64,000 nt of DNA from Rhabdornis inornatus (lineage: Eukaryota > Chordata > Aves > Passeriformes > Rhabdornithidae), in the NCBI GenBank assembly GCA_013397075.1, contig VWZS01000240.1, forward strand, positions 620,001 through 684,000. Direction: 5' to 3'. Each line of letters starts with the position of its first letter. Within the stretch, counting starts at the first letter, position 1. Made by a program: the position numbers and the translations under genes. The notes under the pieces are model-generated. The model ran no database searches and was not told the origin of the DNA. It worked only from the letters and a program-made list of their open reading frames with translations. Shown one piece after another: positions 48,801-61,600 of the stretch.

Positions 48801-51800
48801 TAAAGCTCTGTTTCTTCTTAAAAGGCACAACCAGAATGTATGTATCTAGTGTCATAAAGTTTTTGTAAACCTTAATGAATTTCGAGAATTGCAGAGCAGC
48901 AGAATCAGTCAGCAGCCATTTATATTAGGTAAGAAAATGTTAATTTGTTAGATTTTCCCAATCACACAGAATCAGATATATTTGCTACAGATGAAAGATT
49001 CTTAATTAAATGTATTTCAAAATCAAAGCTTTGGCAAATGAGTAGTATAGTGCAGCTGATTAGAAGGGTCATAATTAAAAAACTTACTTCGTACTTCCAA
49101 TATTGGGGCATTTTTATCACCAGAGGGCACTATCCTTCCAGGCTAAGATTAAACTGTTGTTATATGGGTTTACTTTTTTTTTAAATCTAAGAGAAAGGAT
49201 CTCAGGCAATACCATTATGAGGTTTTTCTTATGTTTATTTTAATAACTATATTCTGATCATCCTCTCCTTTAAGTTTTCCATATTTCTATATGAAGAATA
49301 TCCAGGTTGATGTTAGACTAGTTTAAGAAGCCCCGAAGGATTTGCAGAAAATGCAAAAGTTATATGTTGTTGTGCACTGGCAGAGACCTCTTTGTCACAA
49401 TCCAGCTGCTATTGTAGGAACAGACCTGCATTTGAAATGCTGCAGAGTATTCCTTCCTATCTGCCCACTAAGGGATTCTTTAGGCTGCTGCTCTGTTTTT
49501 ACTGTCTCCAGCCAACCAGCAGCTGACAGGAGAGGTGGCTTGTGAATCATGCTGACCACACCCCAGCATGAAGTGTTCCTTTTCGCAGGTGGCTCCTGCT
49601 GGGATTTTCCTCTTGCTGACTCTCATGTTCCAGTGACCAGCACTGCACGGATTCCAGTTGCCAGTTGTCCTCTCTCAGTGGTGGCCACATAGCAGCAACA
49701 GGCTGCAGGATCAGGAATCCAAGATGTTGTTTCCTTGTAGCGTACAATGATCTTTTTGTCTTTTGTATGTAGTATTATGCACTAGAAGCATTCATGCCAT
49801 GAATATACATCTTATCTTGAAGTGTTTTGTTCGTACACTGCCTATATTCATGTAATTCTCTTATTAACCAGACAAGATCTTAATTAGTCCTTTGGGCTAC
49901 GGACATCTTTCTTGTTCGTGTCATTACTAGCTGTGTGTTAGTTCTTCCCAAGTTCTGGTAGGTCAGTTGTGTGGCTATAGCAGTAAGACATCACATTGCT
50001 TAGATTTGCCTGCATAAGCATCATATCCCTTAGATTTACCTGCACTGCATTAGCTGTGTTACAGTTCTGGTCTGAATTCCTTTCTCAAATATTCCAGAGG
50101 TTATGATCTTGAACAGGTATTAAAACTCACCTCATTCCTAGCAATGATGAACACCCACAGCTCTTGCCTGTAACAAGATATTTGTAATTGTCAAGTTATT
50201 AATCCAAACTTGTGATTGACAGAGAGATAAGAGTGGAAATGGTTCCGTGTTCTTTGTTGCCTCACTCATCACTGCTGTTTAGTTCCAGGTAGTGATGATA
50301 AATACTTCAAATTTAAGAAGACTAAGAGACCACAGCTCTCCAACCCTACACAATTTTGTGTTTCACCTGCAGCAGCAGGCTATGTATGAAGGGAGGAGTT
50401 CTTGTGTAATGTGATGGAAGCTTCCACCAGGGAAGTGTCTCTTGTGCAATGATTGCCTGTATTTCTGGTCCTGCTGTGTTTATAGTTGATCTGGATATTG
50501 GTGTCTTCAAAACAGGGGCAAAGAATGATGCTGTTGGAGCTTTCTGGACCTGCAGGCCATTTCCTAGGAAAAGAACAGACAGCTAGAAAACCTGCTTTCA
50601 TGGTTGACTAGAAAAATGATCCTTCATTTAAGGGCAAAAGAAGGATTTACTTTGTGGAAGGGGACTCTTATAAGAAATGGTCTGAAAGGAAGAAGAAATT
50701 TAATTAACCTTTGCTGCGCACAGAGTTTCCCATGGTGTTCATGGATATGTCTTTTAGTAAAGCAGTAAAGCAGATGAGGTGAAACTGCCTTTTCTCTCTT
50801 CTCTGCGTATGTCTTATCAGGCCTAGATATTCCCCATATGCCTGATGGGCTCCTATGGCTTTCCTGAGCTGCTTGATCTGCTTTTGATTGGTCAGAATGA
50901 TCCTCTAAATCCAGAGCTATCACAAACCACCATGTACAGTCACAGGGAATTGCTTGCACAGAGCAACATGTGATTTATTTTTCCATAGGAGTTTTGCAAG
51001 CAAAAAGATTAAAACAACAAATTCTTAGATTCACACAGACTTATCTAAATTTGGCTATTCTTTGCAAGCTTAGGCAGGTCCTTGCTGCCTAGTTACAATC
51101 TGTTTCTCTGCAGAACCTCTTTTTTCCATGTTGTGGCTTTTCAACTGTTTCCAAGTTCTGTTTAAAGTTTCTGCTGAAGATTTCCTGTTCGGAAGTTTTT
51201 CTTCATGCTTTTAATCTTCTTGAAGAAGAAGCTGTAGAAAAGCATCTAAAGAACACATAGCTTCAATTTGCTGAATGATTACAGCCACCAGTGTCCTTTG
51301 GCTCTAGTTCTCCAAAAGTAACTCAAGCTGATGAAACTCCTTGGTTTACTCCTACCTGATAATTGAAATCACCAAAACAGTGGAGATGTTAGGCTTATGT
51401 TTGTCTTACTATACCGGAATATCAAAACAGGAATCTGTTTTTCAAAGTATTTCTAGCTATGATGTCATTAAATTATTGGGAGTATTCTAACAGTCTACAC
51501 TGACAGTAACAAATGTCAAAATGATTGTACTTTCTCAGTTCAGGAAAAGCTCTAAAGTATTTCTCAAGAGGTCTAATCCTCTACTTTTTTTATTAATAAA
51601 GTGAGTGGAATAATTACTTTCATTTGGAGAGAGCACAGTTGAGCAAACTATAACCACTTCTGAAAATCCCAATCAATTTCTGAAGAACTTCTAAATAATA
51701 TAAAATGCAAATATTACAGTATCTTGCATAGTACCTTACATTATTAATGTCCCCAGAACTTCGAAGTCACTGGTATTTTCCTTAGTGAGGATGACACTAT

Positions 51801-52100
51801 CTTACTCTGAAAAAGATCTTGCAGTCAGCAATGTGGGTGATTAGTGTTTGAGAACGTGTCATTTCTAATGCATAGTAGAACTTGTAAGATCTAAGAAAAC
51901 TGACAAGATAAGTTTTGTCTTTAAAAATCCAAAATGAAACAGAAACCGCCTTCATAGAAAGGTATTACTGAATACTGGCATCAATATGCAGCTAGTTGCT
52001 CACTTATCAGTACAGCTGGTTTTGTGCCATTTGCAGCATTTGTCACTGGCTTGTGTGGCAACTGGTCTTTATGGATACAACTAGAGTCTTTTTCATTTTA

Positions 52101-52160
52101 TAAATATATATATTTGTGTATGTGATAGAGAGATATATGTGCATATGTATGTACATAGCT
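52101..52160. repeat. TA/TG-rich low-complexity tract
   Basis: A mixture of TA, TG and GA dinucleotide steps typical of a degenerate microsatellite. Confidence 0.7.
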
Positions 52161-55100
52161 GCAAAAAATTATCTCCCTTAGTAACAGAATGTAGCATTAT
52201 AAGGCTGCATGATTGAAAAAAGTGTTTAGTGAGAGTCCTTTTACTGTTTAAATATCACATCGAGGTGGGCAGGCTTCAGAAGGAGAGTTCAATTTTCAAA
52301 GACAAAGTAAATTCATTAAGTGCTTTCAATACTTTTCTTCCCCAAGAGGACAGCAGTGTTGAAGCTTGTGGTTTTGGTGCTTAACAGCTGCTTTGTGTTT
52401 AACACCTCAACAGCAAAATTGCAGCTCATCACATGAGTTCTTGGAGTGACCTGGCTTGAATATGCCAAAGAGTTGTTAAGGATTTTAATACTTCATGATG
52501 GAAGCTTTCTTCTGCCTTTTTGTTTTCCTGTGGCAATAGATACTGTTGATATATATTCCATCCAAGGAAATGCGTCTGAGTTTGAGACTGTGCAATTTTC
52601 AGTACTGTTTATAGATTCCCACCCTAGCTTTAAATGAGGTAACTTGGGTATCAGTAGAAATCTTGCTGCAGCAACACAAGGCTTACCATGGGTAATTTAC
52701 TTTTCTTGGAAGTGGGTTAAATTATCCTCTTCTGAGCATCATGTGCCCATGTCTGGGCAGACTTATACTCAGGCTTTCTCATTTCAAGCTTGCTCAGATC
52801 CCTACACCATATGGTAGTCTGCAGGGTAGCTGTGGCCTTTTGAATTGAAATGGAATCAAAACGGAATACTAGAAAGGTAGAGTTTTGAGTGACAGTGGAA
52901 AAGCAGCAATCATGGGGTAGTTGGCAATGGTGGACACTGGAGGAAGCTTCTCTGGTTTTACAGAAGACAGCTGTTCTGTCTCTGATGGGAGTCTATGTGG
53001 AATAGCTGCTCTGTGTATGAAAGATAGAATGTAAAGCAAAACTTCGGGTGGTGTATCTCCATAAGGGAAGTGTTTAGCTAAATCTGACTGTTCTTTTTTT
53101 GCCTCCCTGGCAGTTTACTTTTTGCAAGCTTAAGGAAGATGCTTTGGGTCAGAAATGCAAGTCAAAGTAAATTGTTAAGGATATGGAAGTTGAAAAAGAA
53201 GAGAAAAGAGAGCAGAGAAATGTCATATCCTGCTGCTAGTGCAGAGCTCTGGTTTGCAACCCACCCACCTTCTGGATTGCCATTCAAATCTAATGCTTTC
53301 TACATCTCAGAGTTATTTTCTCCTGTGCCTTCTATTATGTAATAATAACTATCAAATATGATCTGTTCAGCTACATAATCTACAGTTAATTTGTCCCACT
53401 ACTGAAGAAGAGGTCCTTATGCAAGTTTGCATACTGTTCTTACATCTGTTCCTGTTGTCTCAGCAGTTACTCTGTTGGTGCTCTCTTCTGGGCAGTCTGC
53501 CTTTAAATGATAAGCACTGCAAGGGCTGATTTAAGGGGAGGTAGTAAAAGTTTTGCTGTTCTTTCAGGGCGTGCTTTTGAGGTTTTAATGTGCCAACACG
53601 GTGTTAATTACTGTTTCTTTAACAGCTTAGGTGAAGGAAAGACTGCCATCAACTCTTCCAAATTTTATTCTTCTTAAATTTCAGATGGCTGCATGACATC
53701 AGTAATTGCATTCAGATTTTGAAATCTCACAGAATGCATCTTTAAAGGAAATAAAATCCCAAATATTTTGTGAAAGCAGAAACAGGCACTCCCCAACAAA
53801 GGCACTCAACTGTACAGGGCCCTGATTCTTCCCTGTGTCCTGCTTATACAGTAATTTGGGAAGAGAGCATCTGGTAGAATTGGGTAGCATTGCATCTGAA
53901 TACCCATCTACATGATTACAATATGCAAGGCTATGGACAGTCAAGCTTATAGTACTTTAATGAGAATCCAAAATTTTGAAATAATATTTCTATGACTCAT
54001 CTTCCCACCTGCACAGCTGTCATGTTATGGTATATAGAAGATACTTCTTTAACATCTCTAAATTTAGAAAAGAATATATGTTAAATGTCAAAAGATTGTA
54101 GAATCTCTCTACTAAAAATTTCAGGGTGAGATTCACAGTTCTTCGGCTTTGGCATGCTACCCCTAGTCTAAGGGCTTTGCCACACAGTAGAACTTATCCT
54201 CTGCTAATTTTTTTTGATTATAAAAAGTCTTACCTTCACTGGGAAATTCACTGATTAGTAATGCCATACTCTGTTGCTTGGAAGTAGCAGTTAACTCCAT
54301 CTTGTGATTTATTATTGAATGCTGTCACTTGCCTGCATTGCATGGTGCTTTGGCAGGTCTCCATTTGCCCTCCCACGTTGCTCAGACCACCTGGTCTGTT
54401 ACCTGTGTGCCTGTAAATGCTTTGCAATTTTACAGCTAGAGCTTTGTTCCCATGTTTAAATGCTGGGAAGCAATGATGTTCAGTTCCTTCCTGCTTTCAA
54501 GTTCTAGCAATCTGTACAATTACCATGGTTTTCTTTTCAAGTCTTGTTTTCTTGCCTGCATCCAACCAATTCAACAACAACAAAAATTATCCCCAGAGGA
54601 GAGAGAGTTTGGAGGGGGAAGCAGTTCTCCAAAATTCAGACATCATAATGTGGTGAGGATGCTGATGTTGCTAATGTGGATGGTAGAAGAGAGCCATGAA
54701 TTTAACACATACGTGCTGTGTCAGAAATCATGAACGTGAAACCACCTTGCAGTAAAACTGGACCTCTCCTTTTTGGGGGGAAATGGAACAGTGGAGGGTT
54801 CAAAATGTGATGATGAGGAATTAATATGATTTTAGCACAAGGCTGTAGCGACTATTTTACCTTGGCATTGCTGGTTCTCAAAATAAAGGCAAGGCCCATG
54901 GGTGAGGTCATGATTTTGGGTTCAGATTATCTGGTAGTCAGGAGGCAGCCAGCACCCTAATGTCTTGTCCACACTCCCCACAAGGCTGCCAGCAGGCTGG
55001 CAGAGGGACCAGTAAGCAGCATTGTACTGGCTTCTGCTGTAAGTCAGTACTACAATGAACAACCACCCATTGTTTGGTTTTCTTCCTGAAGCCAGAGGCA

Positions 55101-55801
55101 CACTGGATCACCCAGAGTGTGCCAGGCACAGTGCATTTCATGCTGGCTTTCTCCCTCTCTTCCCCCCTGCACGTCCTGCCTGGCTGTACATTGTGTTCAG
55201 ATGCTCTCTGTGCTGGTGCTAATTGAAGTAAATCTTATAATAGAAATGTGTTTGTTGAGGGCATGTCATTCTGTAGTTCTGCAATAAAATATGCAGTACA
55301 TAATGTATTTTAATTAAACCGGAAATTAGCTCAATTAATCAGTACAAGTCCACCCATCCTTTCCTTTTTAATATCATATGCTCCAACAATAAAGAAATTC
55401 CAGATAGGAAAATCACACATCTTCCTTAACAAAACACTAACACTGTTAGCATTTAGTGTGCTGGGCACTCACTGAAAAGCAGCATTTATTGAACAGGGCC
55501 TCTGAGTGTGTAAAAGAAACAGATTCTTAGACTCATAAAGTGGTTGAGTTGGCCCTAACTATTGAAGACCAAGGTGCTTTTGCTTTCTTATCATGGAAGC
55601 TGTCTATCTCCTCCAGAATGTCAGGGGAGGAACATTTCAGTGACCCATAGCAGCTGACCTCAGTTGTGCTTATTTACTTGGGACTATCATGTACAGGTTT
55701 TTTTCCTTGCTATTCCTGGTCTTAACCTGTCACAGATGCCCAGTCTGTTGCATTCATTCACTTGGATTTTGTGGGTAGACGCTTTCTGCACTTGGCTGAC
55801 T

Positions 55802-55823
55802 GAGGACACACGGGTGTGTCCTC
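55802..55823. repeat. 22-bp palindrome (10-bp perfect arms, 2-bp centre)
   Basis: GAGGACACAC and GTGTGTCCTC are exact reverse complements separated by GG. The arm layout is the same as at 41762-41783 but the sequence is unrelated. Confidence 0.8.
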
Positions 55824-57588
55824 TAGTATAAATGGATCTGCATGCAATTAATTATTTGTTTGCCTGTCTTCAGCATCTATGTCACTCCTGATAGCACTAT
55901 CAATCCTTATCTTGGCCATGTACCCTTTAAAGCTGTGGCTACAGAAAAATTTGTGTGAAATGGAGTTTAAGAGCCATCCAACATGCCCTGAGCTCAGCAT
56001 GACTGTTACCCCACCTGACTGAGTGTGCAAACTAGAAAGTTCCTCTTATTGCAGATGGTGGCAAGCCCTGGTGCTCAAAGAAATTGTTCAGTTTGGTTAG
56101 ATAAAATACAATATTCTGAGGATCAAGATGAGAAATGATCCATCAGCCTCTCAAATCCCAGTTAGCTGAAGGTATGATATAGTTTTCCAAGGCTGAGAGA
56201 AAGGAGACAAGACCAGAGACACCAGAGGCCTGCTGAGACAGATGAAGTAATAGGGAAGACTTTTTTTCTATCAACAGGGAGAAAAGAGAAAACTCCCAGT
56301 GACAGGCAAACTGCCAGAGAGAGTAGGTGGCAGATAGTGGGGATGAACAGGCAGATCTTATTTCTAAAGATATATTCTGGGGAAGCTGCTCTTCCAGTGA
56401 ATGGAAGTGAACTTTTGTTGGGACACAAGCTTGGGAGAATGTCCCATTCTGAGCCTCAGTGCCCCATAGCCAGAATGTTGATATTTTTTTTTACTTTTTT
56501 TTCGTATGTTTTTCCTTGAGACGAGTCACTGCACCACCTGTCATGTAGCTCTCCTGTACAAAGTTACCACCATCACCAGTTTAGAGAAAACTGTCCTGTC
56601 TCAATTAAATTTCTGGCAAAACCTTTAGCTTCCTGCTTTAACAAAGACTTTTTGGCACCTGTAGCTGTGGATGAATGACACTGTCTGGGATTTGGTACAG
56701 TGTACACCAGGCCTCCCAAGACTTGTGTCTTTGTGTTACTGACTGCTCTTTGTGATGCACCAGGGGAGCCTGTAAGACGAAGGCATGTCTGTCTGACCCT
56801 CTGGGAAGTCTCGGTGCTGAAGGGATGCTTGAATGGCACAGAAATACTCTAACTCTTCCTGCAACTGACTTTTGCAGGATAATTATTTTTCATTAATTGC
56901 ATTGTATCTACACATCTGGGAATTTGAGCTGTGACTCAGGAGATGAGGTAAGGCACAAGCTGCTAGCAGTGTTGTATTGTAGGTGTCTGGGTCAATAAAA
57001 GTTGGTTACACCTTTGTCTCCCTGTGTGCAAAGCTGAGCCTGAGTGACTAAAAGATGGAAATGGGGGAGCTATCTGGGGGGGAACTTCTTACATCTCGGC
57101 TCTATTCCTGGTATAGGTATTTGGCTTCTCATGTGTGAGCAAAGTGAGCTCTGTCTTGGATGCTCTGAGCTTGAGCCTGATATTTATGATATTTAGCGTC
57201 CTCTCTGGTGAGTTAGATTGGAGGGTTTCTGTTTTAACTACATAGAGGAAAACACTGTTCAACCTTTTCCATATCACATATTAATTTCTGGCTAATCACA
57301 GCAATATCTAGACAGGTTGTTTTGTTTTGTTTGCTTATTTTTCTGGGAGAAAAAGGTCATTTTGCAGTAAAGATGTCTTTTAATGAATGGGTTAATGTTT
57401 AAAGAGTTCTGACTCACATTAGATAAGATATAAACATTGTAAACAAAGCATAAATCCTGGATTTCATAGTTGTTAATAGAACACAGTTATTAAATAAATT
57501 GTATTACAAATCATAGAGAAGTTTTTTTTATTATTAATTCTGCACAGTTTTTACTGACTGAGCAATTTATTTTGTTTTCATCAACTTC

Positions 57589-57620
57589 GACAAGCAAAAA
57601 ACATGACAAGCAAAAAACAG
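57589..57620. repeat. Tandem pair of a 16-bp unit
   Basis: GACAAGCAAAAAACAT is followed directly by GACAAGCAAAAAACAG, with one difference in 16 bases. This is a small local slippage duplication. Confidence 0.85.
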
Positions 57621-58450
57621 CAATAAAACATAAATTCAGTGTTAAGTTTAGATATGGCAGAATATATATACAGCTTCAGTGAACAAAGAAGCTGGTGGGA
57701 ATAATTAGCCTGTAATTACTTGCTTTGATGAGAAGGAACGAATTTTCAAGACTGATGTATATCACACACAGTGGATTATACAAACTAACTTGAACAGTAG
57801 CGCCAGCAGGTGATCAAGGGACAGGATATGAAACCTATTGAAAGCTCTTCTTTCATAAATTTTTTTCTGATTCTAGCCAAAGATTTGTAAAAAAGGGGAA
57901 GCTGAAAGAGAAGCCCATTTTTTAAAAGATATTGGTTCTGGAAGCTGCAGTAACTGCAAATACTTGAACACAGCTAATACACATGTTCTGGTTATCACAC
58001 TTTCCCCTTCCACTTGTAACAGCAGGGAACAGTTAGAGAGACCTGTATTGTTGTTTTTTTAATGGGATCATGTTTCTAATGATCTTCAACTTGCTCCATG
58101 ACACTTCTACTTATAAAAGTTAGCTGGGTTTTTCAAAGACAAAATTACCTACCATAATTACATCTTCCTGGTTGCCTAGTTCGAATGAAAAATCTGAAGA
58201 GCATGCCAAAATGCACAGCTTCAGCACAGATGTTTATCTCTGTGTAATACTGAAACAAATATTGACATCTATTACATTACTGTATCTGACTCAGGGTTTT
58301 GGAAAAATAAGAAGTTTCTGAATTTCTTTAAGGAACCTTGATATCAGAATTTTTGCACTGTTTTCAAACAAAGTTACTGGTGTCAATATTAGTTATCTGA
58401 GTTATGATTCGTGATGCTGAGAATATAAACTAGATGAAAATGGTTAGGAA

Positions 58451-58720
58451 GGAAAGGTAGAGAGGGAATGGCCTCAGGTTGCACCGGGGGAGGTTTAGAT
58501 TGGATATTAAGAAAAAATTTCTTCACAGAAATATTGTCAAACATTGGAACTGCTGCCCAGGGAAGTGATTGAGTCACTAGTCCTTGAGGTATTTAAAAGA
58601 CGTATAGATGTGGACCCTGGGGACATGGTTTAGTGGTGGACTTGTCAGTGTTACGTTAGCAGGTGGATTAAATGATTTTTGAGGTGTTTTCCAACCCTAA
58701 ATGATTCTGTGATTCTATGA
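58451..58720 (+). mobile_element. CR1 LINE 3' end fragment
   Basis: It begins GGAAAGGTAGAGAGGGAATG and contains GCCTCAGGTTGCACCGGGGG, AAAATTTCTTCACAGAAAT and GGGGACATGGTTTAGTGGTG. It ends ATGATTCTGTGATTCTATGA with the duplicated terminal motif of CR1. Confidence 0.92.
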
Positions 58721-61009
58721 AAATCAAATAATCTATCAGTGTTATGTTCTGTAGCAGGAGGGTTTTTTTTCACCTGCTTCCTTCTGTCTTGCTTTGGCTT
58801 TAAATGTAATTGAAAGTTGCTATCAATAAGAAGTGTGTGGTTTTGTTGTTTTATTGTTGGGGTTCTTTAAAATACATTTTATTTCCTTTTGAATGTGACT
58901 GCAGCCCTGCAGTAGCAGCGCTCAATGAAGAGGAGTAACAAAACAAGCAGTCTTTCTAGGTTTCCCTTGTGTTGCCCAAGGGCAATCGACTTTGTGTCCA
59001 AAAATGATCGACTTTTAGTGTTCTGTAAAAGACTTTTGACCTTTCTATTGTCCCTGTTGTCCAGCTGCTTCAAGGTTGTCCTACTTGAGACATGACTTTT
59101 GACATGCTCAGACTGTTCTGAAATGCAATAACAAAGTACAATGCTGCTGACTCTTGTGTCACAGAAGGCAAAAGTTGTACAACACAACTGGGATACAATA
59201 GGCACATCCATGCACTGATGTTACAAGCCCCATGAATATAAAATATTCCATCAGATTCCTTTGTGAAACAAAATAGCTGCTAGGGACTCCAGCTATTGTG
59301 AGGCATATCCTGTCTTGAACTTTTGGGGTTTGGGGAGGGAATGGTGCTTATTTTTCTGTCTGTTGGAATGTTCATGGTATTAAATAAAACATCCAACTCA
59401 AACTACACCAAAAACCTACAACAAAAATTGATTTGCTCAATGCAAGTCAAATAAAATGAGTTTGTGGCTTTATTCCCTATTTTATTCGGGGAAAAATACA
59501 TGTTCATATGTTATTTGTGGTTCAATTCTTCGTGATGTGATCTCTGAAAAAGAGGAGGGTCTAGTTCTGGTCTCCTGGCTTTACTTAAGCAAAAAACCTC
59601 AGGAAAATCCATTCAGTCTGATTTCTGTAGTGAAACATGTCAAATATGTTAATAATTAGGGATGATTGAGTCTTGTTATTTGGATGGCTCTGTGCCTTTC
59701 AGGGAGGAGGATGGCAATGCTGTGGAGCTGATGGGCAAGCCAAGCCATGAACGAACAAAACTTTTAGTGTAGTGACACCCCTTTTTCATTATACAAGTTG
59801 TAGCCTGTAAACTCTTATAAGGTGAGCTTCTCTGCTGCTTTTGTTACACCCTTTTCTCATATGCCTCTGGTGTACTTGAGGATCTGTGTTCCCTTCCCTT
59901 GCTCTTTGGCAATGATAAATATGTCAGTGATTAAGAGTTTCACTAAAGCAGCTAGAGTCCAGATGAAATCAGTCAGCATCAAACATGTCTAAAGGCTTGT
60001 ATGCAACAGAGCATTTAGAGAAATTAATTTGGAATAAGTAAATAAGTTAATTCAAAGTAATTTAAAAAATCACCTTTAATTCCTATACAGGTGTTGCTAT
60101 TTCAAAATAATAAAGTCTCACTGCATCTGTATTAGTTCACTTGAAGACTAAATGAAGCTAAATCTTTGGGTGTTTGATTCTAAGTACTTGATTCAGTACA
60201 GTTTCTGTTCGATGAGAAGTGAAAACCATAAATACACCCCAGTGCTCTTCCACAGCATCTTCCTGACGTCTTCTGTCAAACTGTGCTGAGTTCACTAGTC
60301 CTTGGGCTGGCCTGGTTTTAGGATAGTGTACAGCAGCTATGGGTATGTTGGCAGATACAGCTGCTTATGAGCTTTCTGGCACACAGGTGTGCTGGCTGTG
60401 TCCCCATATGGGCGGAGGGAATAGAAACTTTCTACATATTTCCATCTGCTAGAGTAATAATCCTCAAAAAGAGGGCTCCTAATAATTTTTCTACCTTTCT
60501 TTTCAGTATAAAAAAAATGAAAAGTTTTTTCAGTTTTTGATCAAAAAGCAGGAGCAGATGAAGGACTGCTTTCAGTATGTCCATATTCTTGACCAGATGT
60601 AGTCACAGAGCCTTGAAAAGACCATCTCTGCTCATTGTGATTTATCACTTCAGCTCTTGCTGACAGGTTTGGGGAGCAAACTAGAAAATCAAAACCAGAA
60701 ATTCAGAAGTAAAAACCTTGCTCTTGCCCATCCCTTTTTGTAATTCTTATCCAAATAAAAAGAAATGCCCTCTGGAGCCAACATTTGAGATGTTCTGATC
60801 GTGTCAGATGCAAACCACAATACCAGATGCCCCTGAAGATATATTTATTGGCAAGCATTGGAAGTGAACCCTAAAATTAGATTACTAAAGAATAACAACC
60901 AAATAAAACTAAATAGAGCAACTCGCAGGCCAAGGTGCTTTTAAAAAGTCTGAATTTGTATGGACAAAATCCAAAAGAAGCCATAATATAGCAGCCTGCA
61001 AAAGCACAT
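58721..61009. other. Intergenic, no feature recognised
   Basis: AT-rich sequence. The 110-codon minus-strand open frame at 58879-59211 shows no recognisable family. Confidence 0.55.
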
Positions 61010-61578
61010 CATAGAATCACAGTATATACTGAATTGGAAGGGACCCACCAGGATCGGTGATGTCCAACTCCTGGCTCTGCACAGGACACCCTAAGAATCA
61101 CATAATGTGCCTGAGAGCATTTCCCAAATGCTTTTTGAACTCTGACAGGCTTGGTGCTGTGACCACTTCCCTAGAGTGCCCGTTCCACTGCTCAGCCACT
61201 CTTCGGGTGAAAAACCTTTTCCTCATATCCAGCCTAAACCTCTCCTGACACAGCTTCATACCATTCCCTCAAGTCCTGTCACTGGTCACAAGAGTGATGG
61301 GATCAGTGCCTACCCTTCTTCTTCTCCTTGTCAGCTTTTCCTCCAGGCTGCACAAGTGACCTCAGCCACCCCTCACAGGGCTTCCCTCCAGACCCTTCAC
61401 CATCCTCATGGCCCTCCTTTGGACACTCTCTAATAGATTAATGTCTTTCTTGTATTGTGGTGCCCAAAACTGCTCACGGGACTTGAGATAAGGCTGCACT
61501 AATGCAGAGCAGGACAATCCCTTCCTTGACCAACAGGTGATGTTGTGCCTGATGCCCCTAGGGAGAGGGTGACGCTCC
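61010..61578 (-). mobile_element. CR1 LINE, 5'-truncated
   Basis: It starts CATAGAATCACAGTATATAC, the reverse complement of the CR1 3' end, and continues through GGAAGGGACCCACCAGGATC, GGTGAAAAACCTTTTCCTCA, GGCCCTCCTTTGGACACTCT and GGTGCCCAAAACTGCTCACG. It is among the longer CR1 copies in the window and looks less diverged than most. The plus-strand open frames at 61057-61433 are antisense shadows of it. Confidence 0.92.
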
Positions 61579-61599
61579 TATATATATATATATGTATAT
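61579..61599. repeat. TA microsatellite ending at a gap
   Basis: A run of TA repeats with one TG step that stops at the N at 61600. Its true length is unknown. Confidence 0.85.
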
Positions 61600-61600
61600 N
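61600..61600. other. Single-N assembly gap
   Basis: The N follows a TA microsatellite. Unlike the two gaps near 10-12 kb, I see no duplicated sequence on its two sides. Confidence 0.95.

Larger units (their letters stand above)
45855..58450. other. Intergenic desert, no gene recognised
   Basis: About 12.6 kb of mainly AT-rich sequence with no recognised gene, RNA or repeat family beyond small simple repeats: TA/TG-rich at 52101-52160, a 13-base T run near 48611-48623, a palindrome at 55802-55823 and a 16-bp tandem pair at 57589-57620. Open frames here are all under 112 codons and resemble nothing known. A 1-kb AT-rich interval at about 57360-57560 has two forkhead-type cores. Confidence 0.55.

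Noticed and set aside
61057..61433. Two plus-strand open frames near 61.2 kb
   Set aside because: They are antisense to a minus-strand CR1 copy and contain typical CR1 reverse-complement words.
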